Assembly (NCBI GenBank): GCA_022360135.1 | Contig: JAKSDM010000423.1 | Span: 1-5,127, forward strand | Direction of reading: 5' to 3' | DNA: 5,127 nucleotides | DNA from: Pseudanabaenales cyanobacterium | Lineage (GTDB): Bacteria > Cyanobacteriota > Cyanobacteriia > Phormidesmidales > Phormidesmidaceae | Part shown: one piece after another, positions 4,862-5,127 of the stretch | How positions within the stretch are numbered: position 1 is the stretch's first letter | How the letters are laid out: every line of letters starts with the position of its first letter | Notes under the pieces: generated by a model | Database searches by the model: none | What the model saw: the letters and a program-made list of their open reading frames with translations, nothing else | What the model was told of the DNA's origin: nothing | Translations under genes and position numbers: made by a program

Positions 4862-5127
4862 ATGGCAACTAAATTCCCCACATTTAGCCAGGATCTGGCC
4901 CAGGATCCGACAACACGTCGGATCTGGTATGGGGTTGCCACTGCCCATGATTTTGAAACCCACGATGGCATGACGGAGGAAAATCTTTATCAAAAGATTT
5001 TTGCTTCTCACTTTGGACATCTGGCGATCATCTTCCTGTGGACATCTGGCAGCCTATTCCATGTCGCCTGGCAAGGTAATTTTGAAGAGTGGATTCAAGA
5101 TCCGCTTACCGTTAAACCCATCGCCCA
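4862..5127 (+). CDS. psaB: Photosystem I P700 chlorophyll a apoprotein A2 (5' part)
   Basis: PsaB is the partner of PsaA in the photosystem I heterodimer and supplies the other half of P700, FX and the antenna. The visible 88 residues begin MATKFPTFSQDLAQDP and run through TRRIWYGVATAHDFETHDGM and SHFGHLAIIFLW, which is very close to the family consensus. His29, His50 and His53, in positions used for chlorophyll ligation near the first membrane helix, are present. The gene runs off the right edge; full PsaB proteins are about 735-745 residues, so roughly one eighth is seen. Small differences such as EEWIQDPLTVKP in the first lumenal loop are within family variation. The 25-bp gap after psaA implies co-transcription from the psaA promoter. 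No separate promoter is evident in the gap. Confidence 0.98.
   Translation, partial: MATKFPTFSQDLAQDPTTRRIWYGVATAHDFETHDGMTEENLYQKIFASHFGHLAIIFLWTSGSLFHVAWQGNFEEWIQDPLTVKPIA

Noticed and set aside
2572..5127. Evidence that this is the far-red (FaRLiP) psaA2-psaB2 cluster.
   Set aside because: None of the expected neighbours (rfpA/B/C, far-red psb or apc genes) is visible, and I cannot assign far-red-specific residues with certainty. The neighbour seen is an unrelated lipoprotein gene.
1..5127. A search for CRISPR arrays, tRNA or rRNA genes, transposases and phage genes.
   Set aside because: No regularly spaced repeats, cloverleaf sequences, transposase motifs or insertion-sequence ends were found.

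Overview
This window comes from a cyanobacterial chromosome. It holds the start of the photosystem I core operon: a full-length psaA and the first 88 codons of psaB. Three perfect copies of the octamer GCGATCGC (HIP1), a repeat over-represented in many cyanobacteria, support the same assignment. The genus cannot be named from the sequence. The PsaA antenna half departs from the textbook sequence at several usually fixed positions, so this is either a less-sampled or early-branching lineage or a divergent psaA paralogue.

Layout: (1) 36-1817, minus strand, a predicted lipoprotein of about 593 residues with a lipobox signal peptide, two beta-sandwich-like domains, a roughly 200-residue Pro/Glu-rich low-complexity segment, a short amphipathic helix and an acidic tail. 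A small terminator-like hairpin overlaps its stop codon at the left edge. (2) 1818-2571, a 754-bp divergent intergenic region with no convincing gene. It holds a perfect TATAAT box at 2431-2436, an HLR1-like element just upstream, a structured psaA leader of about 130 nt, a very G-rich patch and a good Shine-Dalgarno site for psaA. Further upstream it has a terminator-like hairpin with a T tract, imperfect inverted repeats, a tandem TTAGCAAAA repeat and spaced GTTAAW words. (3) 2572-4836, plus strand, psaA, 754 residues. (4) 4862-5127, plus strand, psaB, cut by the window edge.

PsaA and PsaB form the heterodimer that binds P700, the primary acceptors A0 and A1, the shared [4Fe-4S] cluster FX and most of the antenna chlorophylls of photosystem I in the thylakoid membrane. 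The 25-bp gap and the separate Shine-Dalgarno sequence before psaB fit the usual psaAB co-transcription. The lipoprotein gene is transcribed away from the operon, and nothing in the sequence links it to photosystem I. Most of the window is a conventional housekeeping locus. The points worth a second look are the atypical PsaA antenna residues and loops, the psaA leader and upstream non-coding structure, and the architecture of the uncharacterised lipoprotein.
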